Position numbers and translations under genes: made by a program
The notes under the pieces: model-generated
What the model was told of the DNA's origin: nothing
The model's database searches: none
The model's input: the letters and a program-made list of their open reading frames with translations, nothing else
NCBI RefSeq assembly: GCF_030315915.2
Contig: NZ_CP135990.1
Span: forward strand, 124,001-188,000
Length of the DNA stretch: 64,000 nt
Direction of reading: 5' to 3'
From: Providencia zhijiangensis
GTDB taxonomy: Bacteria; Pseudomonadota; Gammaproteobacteria; Enterobacterales; Enterobacteriaceae
Part shown: positions 1 through 8,344 of the stretch, in pieces
Position numbering within the stretch: the first letter of the stretch is position 1
How the letters are laid out: every line of letters starts with the position of its first letter

Positions 1-2073
1 ATGCGTGTAGGCAAACGCGGTGAAGGTAAATTTAAGCGCATTAGTTGGGAAGAAGCTTTCGACGCTATTGCCGACAACATGAAGCGCTTAATTAAAGATT
101 ATGGTAATGAGTCTATTTACCTGAACTACGGTACAGGTACTCTTGGCGGAACCATGACAAAATCATGGCCACCGGGGGCAACTTTGATTGCTCGTCTCAT
201 GAACTGCTGTGGTGGTTATTTAAATCATTATGGCGACTACAGTACCGCACAAATTGCGGCAGGTCTGAATTATACCTTTGGTGGCTGGGCAGACGGTAAT
301 AGCCCTTCAGACATCGAAAACTCTAAATTAGTGGTGATGTTTGGTAACAACCCTGGCGAAACGCGTATGAGCGGCGGCGGGGTCACTTACTATGTTGAAC
401 AAGCACGCGAAAAATCTAACGCGAAAATGATCATCATCGACCCTCGCTACACCGATACAGGTGCAGGACGTGAAGATGAATGGATCCCAATTCGTCCGGG
501 TACTGATGCAGCGCTGGTTAACGCCATTGCGTATGTGATGATCAAAGAAGACTTAGTGGATAAGCCATTCTTAGATAAATATTGCGTGGGTTACGATGAA
601 ACCACCATGCCAGCTGGCGCACCAAAAAATGCGCACTACAAAGCTTATATCCTGGGTGATGGCCCTGACGGCCAAGCGAAAACCCCTGAATGGGCAGCAT
701 CCATCACCGGTATTCCGGCGGCTCGCATTGTGAAATTAGCCCGTGAAATCGGTACTGCAAAACCGGCGTATATTGTGCAAGGTTGGGGCCCTCAGCGTCG
801 TTCGAATGGTGAGTTGACCTCTCGCGCTATCTCAATGCTGGCGATTTTAACCGGTAACATCGGTATTCATGGCGGTAACACGGGGGCTCGCGAAGGCTCT
901 TACAGCATTCCATTCGTGCGTATGCCGACTTTGACTAACCCAGTGCAAACCAGCATTTCCATGTTTATGTGGACTGACGCCATCCTGCGTGGTCCTGAAA
1001 TGACGGCTACCCGTGATGGTGTCCGTGGTAAAGATAAATTGGATGTGCCAATTAAAATGGTATGGAACTACGCAGGTAACTGCTTAGTTAACCAACATTC
1101 AGAAATCAACCGTACCCACGATATCCTGCAAGACGAATCGAAGTGCGAAATGATTGTGGTGATTGATAACCACATGACCGCCTCGGCAAAATATGCCGAT
1201 ATCTTACTGCCAGACTGCACTGCGTCTGAGCAAATGGATTTCTGTATGGATGCTTCTGCGGGGAATATGTCCTACGTTATTTTTGCTGACCAAGCTATCA
1301 AACCCCGTTTTGAAAGCCGCAATATCTATGAAATGACCAGCGAAATTGCCAAACGCATGGGTGTCGGTGAGCAGTTTACTGAAAATCGTACCCAAGAAGA
1401 GTGGTTACGTCATTTATACGAACAATCTCGCGCAGCATTGCCGGAGCTGCCAACGTTCGAAGAGTTCCGTGAGCAAGGTATCTTTAAAAAACGTGATCCT
1501 AAAGGTCACCATGTGGCTTATCAAAGTTTCCGTGAAGACCCGATTGCGAATCCATTAACCACGCCATCAGGCAAGATCGAGATCTATTCCGCACAATTAG
1601 CGGAGCTGCAAAATTCATGGGAGCTGGAAGAGGGAGATGTTATCCATCCATTGCCAGTCTATTCCGTTGGGTTTGAGCAGTATGGCGATCCATTAATGGA
1701 GAAATTCCCATTACAGTTGACGGGCTTCCACTATAAATCACGTACCCACTCAACCTATGGCAACGTGGATGTATTGAAAGCGGCTTGTCCTCAAGAGTTA
1801 TGGATCAACCCACAAGATGCGGCGAAACGCTCCCTGAAACATGGGGATTTAGTCCGTGTATATAATGACCGAGGCGAAGTGCGTGTCAAAGTCAAAGTCA
1901 CCCCACGAATTTTACCGGGTGTGGTTGGTTTGGGTGAGGGTGCATGGTATGACCCTGATGGTAACCGTATTGACCATGCGGGCAGCATTAACGTGTTGAC
2001 CACGCAGCGTCCATCGCCATTGGCGAAAGGGAACCCATCACACTCTAATCTTGTTGAAGTTGTGAAAGCTTAA
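1..2073 (+). CDS. dmsA: Anaerobic DMSO reductase catalytic subunit DmsA (5' end outside window)
   Basis: This is the molybdopterin catalytic subunit of periplasm-facing DMSO reductase, which reduces DMSO and related S/N-oxides in anaerobic respiration. The visible 690 residues match the C-terminal six sevenths of DmsA (E. coli protein is about 814 aa), so the Tat signal and N-terminal Fe-S cysteine region lie upstream of the window; the ATG at base 1 is internal. The segment HYGDYS (Ser81 of this fragment) fits the family's serine ligand to molybdenum. The C-terminal molydopterin-dinucleotide-binding domain follows (about residues 560-690, with LTGFHYKSRTHSTYG). dmsB begins 11 bases after the stop, consistent with a dmsABC operon. 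Identification is firm; only the start is unknown. Confidence 0.96.
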   Translation: MRVGKRGEGKFKRISWEEAFDAIADNMKRLIKDYGNESIYLNYGTGTLGGTMTKSWPPGATLIARLMNCCGGYLNHYGDYSTAQIAAGLNYTFGGWADGNSPSDIENSKLVVMFGNNPGETRMSGGGVTYYVEQAREKSNAKMIIIDPRYTDTGAGREDEWIPIRPGTDAALVNAIAYVMIKEDLVDKPFLDKYCVGYDETTMPAGAPKNAHYKAYILGDGPDGQAKTPEWAASITGIPAARIVKLAREIGTAKPAYIVQGWGPQRRSNGELTSRAISMLAILTGNIGIHGGNTGAREGSYSIPFVRMPTLTNPVQTSISMFMWTDAILRGPEMTATRDGVRGKDKLDVPIKMVWNYAGNCLVNQHSEINRTHDILQDESKCEMIVVIDNHMTASAKYADILLPDCTASEQMDFCMDASAGNMSYVIFADQAIKPRFESRNIYEMTSEIAKRMGVGEQFTENRTQEEWLRHLYEQSRAALPELPTFEEFREQGIFKKRDPKGHHVAYQSFREDPIANPLTTPSGKIEIYSAQLAELQNSWELEEGDVIHPLPVYSVGFEQYGDPLMEKFPLQLTGFHYKSRTHSTYGNVDVLKAACPQELWINPQDAAKRSLKHGDLVRVYNDRGEVRVKVKVTPRILPGVVGLGEGAWYDPDGNRIDHAGSINVLTTQRPSPLAKGNPSHSNLVEVVKA

Positions 2074-2084
2074 GGATGCCAGAT

Positions 2085-2702
2085 ATGTCAACGCAATATG
2101 GTTTTTATATCGATTCAAGTCGTTGCACTGGCTGCAAAACCTGTGAGTTAGCCTGCAAAGACTTTAAAAATTTATCTCCAGAAGTGAATTTCCGCCGTAT
2201 TTATGAATACGCGGGGGGTGATTGGACTGAGCAAGATGGCGTTTATGGGCAGAATGTTTTCGCCTATTACCTGTCTATTTCGTGTAACCACTGTGATGAC
2301 CCAGCATGTGCCAAAGTGTGTCCAAGTGGCGCGATGCACAAACGCGAAGATGGGTTTGTGGTGGTGGATGAAGAAGTCTGTATTGGTTGCCGCTATTGCA
2401 GTATGGCATGCCCTTACGGTGCGCCTCAATTTGACCAAGTCAAAGGTCATATGACCAAGTGTGATGGTTGCTATGAGCGTGTAGCAGAAGGCAAAAAACC
2501 AATCTGTGTGGAATCTTGCCCATTACGTGCATTGGATATGGCACCGATTGAAGAGCTGCGCGCCAAATATGGTGATTTAGCGGAAATCGCACCATTACCA
2601 TCGGCTGAATATACTCATCCAAATATCGTTTTAAAATTGAATGCCAATAGCAAACCTGTCGGTGATACCACGGGTCATCTGGCTAACCCGGAGGAAGTTT
2701 AA
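2085..2702 (+). CDS. dmsB: DMSO reductase iron-sulfur subunit DmsB
   Basis: DmsB is the electron-transfer subunit carrying four [4Fe-4S] clusters between membrane anchor DmsC and catalytic DmsA. Four cysteine groups are visible: CTGCKTCELAC near the N-terminus, CNHCDDPACAKVCP, CIGCRYCSMACP, and CDGCYERV followed by CVESCP. An in-frame ATG exists at 2076, but the ATG at 2085 is preferred: AAGGA at 2072-2076 is at proper distance, and the resulting 205 aa equals the E. coli length, beginning MSTQYGF. The stop is one base before the dmsC start, indicating translational coupling. No defects seen. Confidence 0.96.
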   Translation: MSTQYGFYIDSSRCTGCKTCELACKDFKNLSPEVNFRRIYEYAGGDWTEQDGVYGQNVFAYYLSISCNHCDDPACAKVCPSGAMHKREDGFVVVDEEVCIGCRYCSMACPYGAPQFDQVKGHMTKCDGCYERVAEGKKPICVESCPLRALDMAPIEELRAKYGDLAEIAPLPSAEYTHPNIVLKLNANSKPVGDTTGHLANPEEV

Positions 2703-2703
2703 T

Positions 2704-3561
2704 ATGGGCGCGGGAATTCATGAATGGCCATTGATGTTTTTCACGGTTATTGGTCAAAGTGTTGCGGGTGCATTTATTGTGATGGCAGCGGTTTTGTTAA
2801 GTGGGAAACTATCCCCTGAACTTAACCGCAAAGTGCATTACAGCATGTTCGGTCTGTGGGTGTTAATGGGAATTGGTTTCTTATTATCCACGATGCACAT
2901 GGGTACCCCATTGCGTGCATTTAATGCCTTCAACCGCTTAGGGGCTTCTTCACTGAGTAATGAAATTGCCAGTGGTGCAATCTTCTTTGCCTTTGGTGGC
3001 TTATATTGGTTGTTGGCAGTGTTAAATAAAATGCCGGCTGCGCTAGGTAAATTATGGTTAGTGGTGGTGGCTGTTCTGGCGGCTATCTTTGTGGTGGCGA
3101 CTTCCCGTGTGTACCAAATCCCAACGGTACCAACATGGAATAACAGCTACACCATGATCAACTTCGTGCTAACGGCATTCTTGGGTGGGCCTATCTTAGC
3201 CTCGCTGTTATTGCGTGTGGCTGGGTTTGACCTGCAATGTATCCGTCGTCTCCCGGCATTGAGTGCGATAGCATTATTAGTGAGTGCAGCCGCGGCAATT
3301 TCCCAAGGATTTGACTTGGCGAGCATTGAAACCGCAGTACAAAAAGCAACGGATTTAGTGCCAGATTACGGCTTCTTAATGGATATTAAGATTGTTGCCG
3401 TAGCGATGGGGCTGGGTTGCTGGGTCATGCCGTTAATCGCGAAACGTAATCCATCCGTTATTAACTTGGGCATCGGTACCCTGTTAGTGTTGGCGGGCGA
3501 GATTGTTGGACGCGGTGTGTTCTATGGTCTGCATATGACCGTGGGCATGGCCGTTAACTAA
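2704..3561 (+). CDS. dmsC: DMSO reductase membrane anchor DmsC
   Basis: DmsC is the integral membrane subunit that anchors DmsAB and oxidises menaquinol. The 285-aa product starts MGAGIHEWPLM, like E. coli DmsC, and consists of about eight hydrophobic helices. The reading frame is open from 2641, but that upstream part overlaps dmsB; the ATG at 2704 just after the dmsB stop gives the family length, with a GGAGG at 2690-2694 as ribosome binding site. It is the third gene of the dmsABC operon. A 274-base gap with a chain of hairpins separates it from dmsD. Confidence 0.95.
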   Translation: MGAGIHEWPLMFFTVIGQSVAGAFIVMAAVLLSGKLSPELNRKVHYSMFGLWVLMGIGFLLSTMHMGTPLRAFNAFNRLGASSLSNEIASGAIFFAFGGLYWLLAVLNKMPAALGKLWLVVVAVLAAIFVVATSRVYQIPTVPTWNNSYTMINFVLTAFLGGPILASLLLRVAGFDLQCIRRLPALSAIALLVSAAAAISQGFDLASIETAVQKATDLVPDYGFLMDIKIVAVAMGLGCWVMPLIAKRNPSVINLGIGTLLVLAGEIVGRGVFYGLHMTVGMAVN

Positions 3562-3573
3562 TCATCACTACAA

Positions 3574-3765
3574 AGGCTTAGCAGATGGTTGCTAAGCCTA
3601 AGGTTGATGACAAAGAGGGATAAAAGCGTGGTTTTTCCCTCTTTGTGTTATCAGGCGAAAATCAATAAATTGATTTTCCTCGTTAATGTTACAACCCAAA
3701 CGAGCCATTTCCAAACCTGATGGGTTTGGAAATGGTCTGGAGCTTAGCAGATGGTTGCTAAGCCT
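3574..3765. repeat. Five-hairpin array containing a duplicated 24-nt stem-loop
   Basis: The dmsC-dmsD gap is packed with inverted repeats: 3574-3599 (10-bp stem, loop GATGGT), 3611-3645 (CAAAGAGGGA with its complement), 3657-3678 (GAAAATCAA, loop TAAA, complement), 3705-3735 (13-bp perfect stem, CCATTTCCAAACC with its complement, loop TGATG), and 3742-3763 (8-bp stem). The first and last are copies of the same 24-nt sequence (3576-3599 and 3742-3765, identical). None is followed by a convincing run of T, so simple rho-independent termination does not explain them. They could fold into a structured RNA leader of dmsD, stabilise the dmsABC mRNA 3' end, or be a small repetitive element. Function unknown. 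Confidence 0.8.
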
Positions 3766-3835
3766 TTCGTTTCCAAGAATTTTTATCAATAATAAGCAAA
3801 ACAACAAATAACACATGAACAGTGGATTACACACC

Positions 3836-4450
3836 ATGAACGAACTCGCTTTAAATAATGTTTCTGTGACAGCTCGGATCCTTGGTGCGGCATTCTATTA
3901 TTCCCCTGACCAAGTGTCCGACATTATCGAATTATTGGTATCCGGTGAGTGGGTAGCAGACTGGCATTACGGCTCTGAAGAGCAAAAACAAGGGATTGCC
4001 GCAGAGATGGCGACAATGCAACGTGATGATGAAACCCTTGATGAAGCCTATCAACGCCTCTTTATTGGCCCTTATTCGCTTCCTTCTCCACCGTGGGGTT
4101 CAGTCTGGCTCGATAAAGAAAATGTGCTGTTTGGCGAGTCTACTTTGCAACTTCGTGAGTGGATGCAAGTCAACCAAATTGATATTCACTTAACGCAAAA
4201 TGAACCCGAAGACCATTTTGGTTTATTGATGATGATGGTGGCTTGGGTAGCGGAACATCAACCTGAAAATCTTTCTGAATTACTCGGGAAACATATTTTG
4301 CCATGGGGCCTGCTGTATTTAGACAAAATGCAGGAAAAAGGCGATTCTCCATTTTATGTGGGGCTGAGTAAGTTGGCGCATTTAACGCTGGTGGCTTGGC
4401 AGGATTCGATGAATATTGAAGCGGATAAAAAACTGATTTTTTATCGCTGA
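3836..4450 (+). CDS. dmsD: DmsD, Tat proofreading chaperone for DmsA
   Basis: This is a TorD/DmsD-family cytoplasmic redox-enzyme maturation protein that binds the twin-arginine leader of DmsA and holds it until cofactor loading is complete. The product contains the family core (YQRLFIGPYSLPSPPWGSVW, then FGESTLQLREWM and QNEPEDHFG). The frame also has an ATG at 3815, but the ATG at 3836 gives 204 aa, the E. coli length, and has AGTGGA upstream; nothing like a ribosome site precedes 3815. It is separated from dmsC by the hairpin array and may be transcribed with it or from its own promoter. Confidence 0.93.
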   Translation: MNELALNNVSVTARILGAAFYYSPDQVSDIIELLVSGEWVADWHYGSEEQKQGIAAEMATMQRDDETLDEAYQRLFIGPYSLPSPPWGSVWLDKENVLFGESTLQLREWMQVNQIDIHLTQNEPEDHFGLLMMMVAWVAEHQPENLSELLGKHILPWGLLYLDKMQEKGDSPFYVGLSKLAHLTLVAWQDSMNIEADKKLIFYR

Positions 4451-4473
4451 TGGATTGGATATATAAAACTAAT

Positions 4474-4498
4474 AAATCAGATTATTCCGCTGATTTTT
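4474..4498 (+). terminator. Weak possible terminator after dmsD
   Basis: AAATCAG (4474-4480) pairs with CTGATTT (4490-4496) around a 9-base loop, and the 3' arm runs into TTTTTC. The stem is short and AT-rich. The position, 24 bases after the dmsD stop, fits a terminator, but the evidence is limited. Confidence 0.4.
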
Positions 4499-4759
4499 CA
4501 TTCTACAGTTTAAATGTAATAAGGCGGACTAATATTCTTCACTTTTTACTTTCTTAGGTATTATCAGAAGAAAAAACTGAGAAATGGTTCTTTGGGAAAT
4601 AGATGTGTGAGTTGAATTTTAAAACTAATAATTAAAGGAATAAATTGCTGATAAAATCCATTGTTCACTCTTTTTAAAGATATACATTTTTTCCATATTT
4701 ATATATATTTCACCTTTATCTTTTTGTGCTTAATCTAAAAATTGAAAGGGATGAAGTAA
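4499..4759. other. AT-rich gap upstream of the APE locus
   Basis: There is no coding sequence here. It must contain the promoter of the lipoprotein gene and probably of the whole APE locus, but I could not pick out one convincing -35/-10 pair among many AT-rich candidates. No operator or riboswitch was recognised. Confidence 0.5.
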
Positions 4760-5143
4760 ATGAATAAGTTTAAAAGTGCAGTTGTTGCCGTGTCTTTGGC
4801 TTTGATTTTGACTGGCTGTGCTAGAACAGCTGCAATAAATACACCAACAACGACCATTACTGCTAATGTCTCCGCAGATAAGGTAAAAGAAGCTATTTTA
4901 TTGGCGGGTAAAGAGCGCAAATGGATTATGACTCAAGTTAAACCTGGCGTGATTGATGCCCGTTATGTTCCTCGTGGCCACAGCGTTAGTGTGAGAATTA
5001 ACTATACCGCAACATCTTACACAATTAATTATGTGTCGAGTGATAATATGAAGGCGGGCGATGGAAAAATCCATAAAAACTATAATCGTTGGATTAATAA
5101 TCTAGATGTTGATATTCAACATAATATTATGGTTCTAAAGTAA
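4760..5143 (+). CDS. Small lipoprotein at the head of the APE locus
   Basis: The 127-aa product has a lipoprotein signal peptide: a hydrophobic stretch ending LTGC, with Cys20 as the predicted lipidated residue. The mature part is about 108 residues with no motif I can tie to an enzyme. Small lipoproteins of this kind stand at the start of many enterobacterial aryl polyene clusters, and by collinearity this could be the gene called apeA there; I did not assign the symbol because the match is by position only. A GGGATGAAGT tract lies just before the ATG. The methyltransferase gene follows 18 bases downstream, so the two are probably co-transcribed. Membrane location is inferred from the lipobox. 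Confidence 0.75.
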   Translation: MNKFKSAVVAVSLALILTGCARTAAINTPTTTITANVSADKVKEAILLAGKERKWIMTQVKPGVIDARYVPRGHSVSVRINYTATSYTINYVSSDNMKAGDGKIHKNYNRWINNLDVDIQHNIMVLK

Positions 5144-5161
5144 GAAACTATTAATATAATT

Positions 5162-6235
5162 ATGAAAAATTATTTAGAGTTTGACAAGGATGATATTTCT
5201 GCTTTTGATGCTATCAGTGAAGCTCAGCGTATAGCATTTGCTCCTATGATATTTCAGGCAACCATTTGTTTACGTGACTTTGGTATTTTAGCATTTCTTG
5301 ATGCTCAAACTAAAAATGGGGCAACATTAGCAGAAATAAGTCAATATATTGAACTAAATGAGTATTCGATTTCTTTATTACTCGACATTGGATTAACAAA
5401 TCAACTTGTGTATAAAAAAGACAATCGCTTTTACCTTGGTAAAGTAGGCTATTTCTTTTTACATGATGAGATGACGCGTGTTAATACTAATTTCACACAG
5501 CATGTTTGTTACGAAGGTCTATTTTCTCTTAAAGAGTCTATGGAGAAAATGAAGCCAGAAGGCTTAAAAGTATTTGGTGAATGGGAAACCATTTACCCAT
5601 ATTTAAGCCAATTACCAGAACCAGCTAAAACAAGTTGGTTCGAATTCGATCATTATTATTCCAGTTCAGCGTTCAAATTAGCGATACGCATTATTTCTGA
5701 ATATAACCCGTCACTGCTTTATGATGTGGGCGGTAACACCGGAAAATGGGCTCTAACCTGTTGTGAATATAACCCTGATATTGACGTTAAGATTATTGAT
5801 CTCCCAGAACAAATAGCCTTAATGGAAGAAAATATTCGCCAAACACCATATCATTCACGCATTTCAGGTGAAGGTATTAACATGTTAGGCAATGCTCCAC
5901 TACCTACTCAGGCTGATATTTGGTGGATGAGCCAATTTCTAGACTGTTTTACACCTGAGCAGGTTGTCAGCATTCTGAAGAAGATTCATGGTGCCATGAA
6001 AGATGATGCTAAAGTAGCGATAATGGAGCTATTTTGGGATCGTCAGCCTTATAAAATCGGAGCATATAGCTTGAATGCAACGTCTTTGTATTTTACCTGT
6101 ATGGCAAATGGTAATAGTCGGTTTTATGGTTTTGATGAGTTTGAAGCACTGCTATATACCGCTGGTTTTGTTATTGAGCGTGCTGAAGATAATTTGGGCG
6201 TCGGACATTCATTATTGATTTGCACTAAAGCTTAG
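5162..6235 (+). CDS. SAM-dependent O-methyltransferase-like protein of the APE locus
   Basis: The 357-aa protein has the layout of family-2 O-methyltransferases: an N-terminal dimerisation/winged-helix part (about 1-110) and a C-terminal Rossmann SAM-binding domain beginning LLYDVGGNTGKWA near residue 187. Later elements are IIDLPEQIALMEENI and WWMSQFLDCFTPEQ. In aryl polyene pathways a methyltransferase can decorate the aromatic head group, so methylation of the 4-hydroxyphenyl end is a reasonable role; this is inference. Its position between the lipoprotein gene and apeC matches apeB of described clusters, although I am not certain of the letter. No strong ribosome site precedes the ATG. 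It is 44 bases upstream of apeC. Confidence 0.75.
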   Translation: MKNYLEFDKDDISAFDAISEAQRIAFAPMIFQATICLRDFGILAFLDAQTKNGATLAEISQYIELNEYSISLLLDIGLTNQLVYKKDNRFYLGKVGYFFLHDEMTRVNTNFTQHVCYEGLFSLKESMEKMKPEGLKVFGEWETIYPYLSQLPEPAKTSWFEFDHYYSSSAFKLAIRIISEYNPSLLYDVGGNTGKWALTCCEYNPDIDVKIIDLPEQIALMEENIRQTPYHSRISGEGINMLGNAPLPTQADIWWMSQFLDCFTPEQVVSILKKIHGAMKDDAKVAIMELFWDRQPYKIGAYSLNATSLYFTCMANGNSRFYGFDEFEALLYTAGFVIERAEDNLGVGHSLLICTKA

Positions 6236-6279
6236 CGGAATGATCCTATCAGCGTCGTAAAGAGTGAAGATAACGTTGT

Positions 6280-7023
6280 ATGAGTATGAAGATAAAAGTC
6301 CTTGATTGGGTCGCTTTAGCGCCGAGTCTATCTTCCCATGATGAGTGGCTTGCATGGAGTCATGGTGGTTCAGAGTGTATTGATGAAACCGCCCCGCTAC
6401 CTAAATGTTCGCAATTGCCGATGATGATGGCGCGCCGTTTGAATAACGGTAGCCGTCTTGCTGTGGAGTGTGGATTAACGCTCTATCGTCGTCATCAGGA
6501 TATTGATGCCATTGTATTTAGTAGTCGTCATGGCGAATTAGAAAGGAACCAACGTATTCTGAGTGAACTCGCGACTCAAACACCAGTTTCGCCAACTAAT
6601 TTTACGATGTCAGTACATAATTCGGCAGTTGGAACGCTGTCGATCATCACAAAGACTAATATACCAACATCCGCGATATCAGCAGGGCAAGATAGTTTTC
6701 AACAGGGATTGTATGAAGTGTTATCGTTGTTGCTTCATCAGTCTAAACGTGTGCTATTTGTTGATTTTGATGGTGATCTTCCTGAAGCATATAACTCCGT
6801 ATTGCCTGAAACCTGTACGAGATTCCCTTATGCGTGTGCCTTTCTACTTTCCTCTGATGAATCGCTGACTTGCTCTCCCATGGCAGCCAAGGCGGTGCAT
6901 TCAAGTACACCGATATTACCGCAAAGCATTCAATTTATTGTGGGGCTATTGAGTGATAAACCCACTTTTTGCGTAATAGGTGAGGGGCATGTTTGGCAGT
7001 GGAATAAACAGCAATCAATATGA
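6280..7023 (+). CDS. apeC: ApeC, ketosynthase-like chain-length factor
   Basis: This 247-aa protein is a shortened ketoacyl-synthase-like protein (Ketoacyl-synt_2 type). In the APE system ApeC pairs with ketosynthase ApeO and acts as chain-length factor. The sequence shows the family pattern FSSRHGELERNQRIL and NFTMSVHNSAVGTLSI, while the place where a true ketosynthase has its active cysteine reads TSAISAGQDSF, with no cysteine; this fits a non-catalytic partner. The stop overlaps the apeD start by four bases (ATGA). The first ATG (6280) was used; a second ATG six bases later is also possible. Confidence 0.85.
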   Translation: MSMKIKVLDWVALAPSLSSHDEWLAWSHGGSECIDETAPLPKCSQLPMMMARRLNNGSRLAVECGLTLYRRHQDIDAIVFSSRHGELERNQRILSELATQTPVSPTNFTMSVHNSAVGTLSIITKTNIPTSAISAGQDSFQQGLYEVLSLLLHQSKRVLFVDFDGDLPEAYNSVLPETCTRFPYACAFLLSSDESLTCSPMAAKAVHSSTPILPQSIQFIVGLLSDKPTFCVIGEGHVWQWNKQQSI

Positions 7024-7787
7024 GTCGTTGTATGCAATTTATTGAGCGTATTTGGCGGCATATTATGACCCCATTGTGCTTTTTTATTTTCGGGGTAGGA
7101 GGGCTATTGCTCTCTGTTATCTGGTTTAACTGTTTATTTCTGTTTTGTTCTAACAAAACGAAGCGAACATATATCGCACGCCAAAGTATCAGTTATAGCT
7201 TCCGATTATTTTTACGTATTACAAAAACGGTTGGTGTCTTGAATTATTCATACCATGGACTGGAAAAGCTTCAAGAAGACTCTGGAACGTTGGTATTGAG
7301 TAACCATCCAACCTTGTTAGACTATGTTTTGGTGGCAGCCGTCATGCCCCAAGTTGATTGTTTAGTTAAGTCATCATTATTGCGTAATCCTTTTGTTTCG
7401 GGCGTCATACGTGCGTGTGATTACTTAATTAATAATCAACATGAGATATTATTATCAGAGTGTCATAAACGTTTGGCTCAAGGTGATAATATATTGATAT
7501 TTCCAGAGGGTACGCGGACAACGCCGGGCGTGAAACCCCACTTACAGCGTGGTGCCGCCAATATAGCATTACGTTGTCAGTGCCCAGTTCGTTTTTTACA
7601 TATTCAAAATAACGAAATTGCATTAACTAAATACACAAAATGGTATCACATACCAAAACGTAAACTGCGTTTGTCACTCACCGTCCGAGAAAGCATGCAC
7701 GTTGATGAATTAGTGAGTGCATCTATTGAACAAACATCAATTAAAGCAAGGCATTTAACCCGAGCTTTTGAAACAAAACTTATCTAG
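7020..7787 (+). CDS. apeD: ApeD, PlsC-like acyltransferase
   Basis: This 255-aa 1-acylglycerol-3-phosphate-type acyltransferase probably helps attach or remodel the lipid anchor of the aryl polyene. The catalytic HX4D motif is NHPTLLD (His96, Asp101), and the phosphate-binding block is FPEGTR (about 161-166). A hydrophobic segment near residues 16-43 suggests membrane association. It overlaps apeC by four bases and is followed directly by the two ACP genes. That APE products are lipid-linked is known for the pathway; the acyl acceptor used here is not visible from sequence. Confidence 0.82.
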   Translation: MSRCMQFIERIWRHIMTPLCFFIFGVGGLLLSVIWFNCLFLFCSNKTKRTYIARQSISYSFRLFLRITKTVGVLNYSYHGLEKLQEDSGTLVLSNHPTLLDYVLVAAVMPQVDCLVKSSLLRNPFVSGVIRACDYLINNQHEILLSECHKRLAQGDNILIFPEGTRTTPGVKPHLQRGAANIALRCQCPVRFLHIQNNEIALTKYTKWYHIPKRKLRLSLTVRESMHVDELVSASIEQTSIKARHLTRAFETKLI

Positions 7788-7807
7788 TTATGAGGTCTTT
7801 GATCTGT

Positions 7808-8059
7808 ATGTCTATGCAATTAAAAATTAAACAGTTAATTATCGAGTCACTTAACCTCGAAGAAATTACACCAGACGAAATAGATACTGACGCGCCACTG
7901 TTCGGTGAGGGTCTTGGATTGGATTCTATTGATGCGCTTGAATTAGGAATGGCAATTAAAAATCAATTTGGGATTGTACTTTCCTCTGACAGTGAAGATA
8001 TTCGCCATCATTTTTACTCTGTGGCTACACTCGCTGATTACATTGCTTCACATCAATAA
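7808..8059 (+). CDS. apeE: ApeE, acyl carrier protein
   Basis: This is a small acyl carrier protein. The phosphopantetheine attachment site is GLDSIDALEL, with Ser40 when counted from the chosen start. In APE biosynthesis ApeE is the carrier that receives 4-hydroxybenzoate from ligase ApeH and holds the growing chain. The frame is open from ATG 7790, but that start would place MRSLIC before the usual ACP beginning and has no ribosome site; the ATG at 7808 (83 aa) has GAGG 13 bases upstream and is preferred, with 7814 also possible. It is followed 12 bases later by a second ACP. Confidence 0.85.
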   Translation: MSMQLKIKQLIIESLNLEEITPDEIDTDAPLFGEGLGLDSIDALELGMAIKNQFGIVLSSDSEDIRHHFYSVATLADYIASHQ

Positions 8060-8071
8060 GCGGAGAACATC

Positions 8072-8329
8072 ATGACTCAAGAACAACTTTATCAAGAAAT
8101 TTCCCAGCTTTTGGTTTCACTATTTGAAATCGATCCTGAACAAATCAAACCAGAATCTCGTCTGTATGAAGACCTTGATCTTGATAGCATCGATGCGGTC
8201 GACATGATTGTTTATCTGCAGAAAAAAACAGGCAAAAAAATCAAGCCAGAATCATTTAAAAGTGTTCGTACTGTTCAAGATGTTACTGATGTGCTTGTTC
8301 AACTGTTTAATGAGCCTAAAGAGCAGTAA
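8072..8329 (+). CDS. apeF: ApeF, second acyl carrier protein
   Basis: This 85-aa acyl carrier protein has the carrier motif LDLDSIDAVDM (Ser39). Tandem ACPs are characteristic of aryl polyene clusters; one is proposed to carry the starter and growing chain and the other the malonyl extender, though the exact split is not visible here. A clear ribosome site (GCGGAGAAC) precedes the ATG. Both ACPs need phosphopantetheine, which the transferase at the end of this locus could supply. Confidence 0.85.
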   Translation: MTQEQLYQEISQLLVSLFEIDPEQIKPESRLYEDLDLDSIDAVDMIVYLQKKTGKKIKPESFKSVRTVQDVTDVLVQLFNEPKEQ

Positions 8330-8344
8330 AACCGTATTTAACGT

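Noticed and set aside
3598..3837. Open frame of 79 codons on the minus strand across the dmsC-dmsD gap
   Set aside because: It runs through the hairpin array, has no ribosome site and no recognisable domain; the sequence is better explained as paired repeats.
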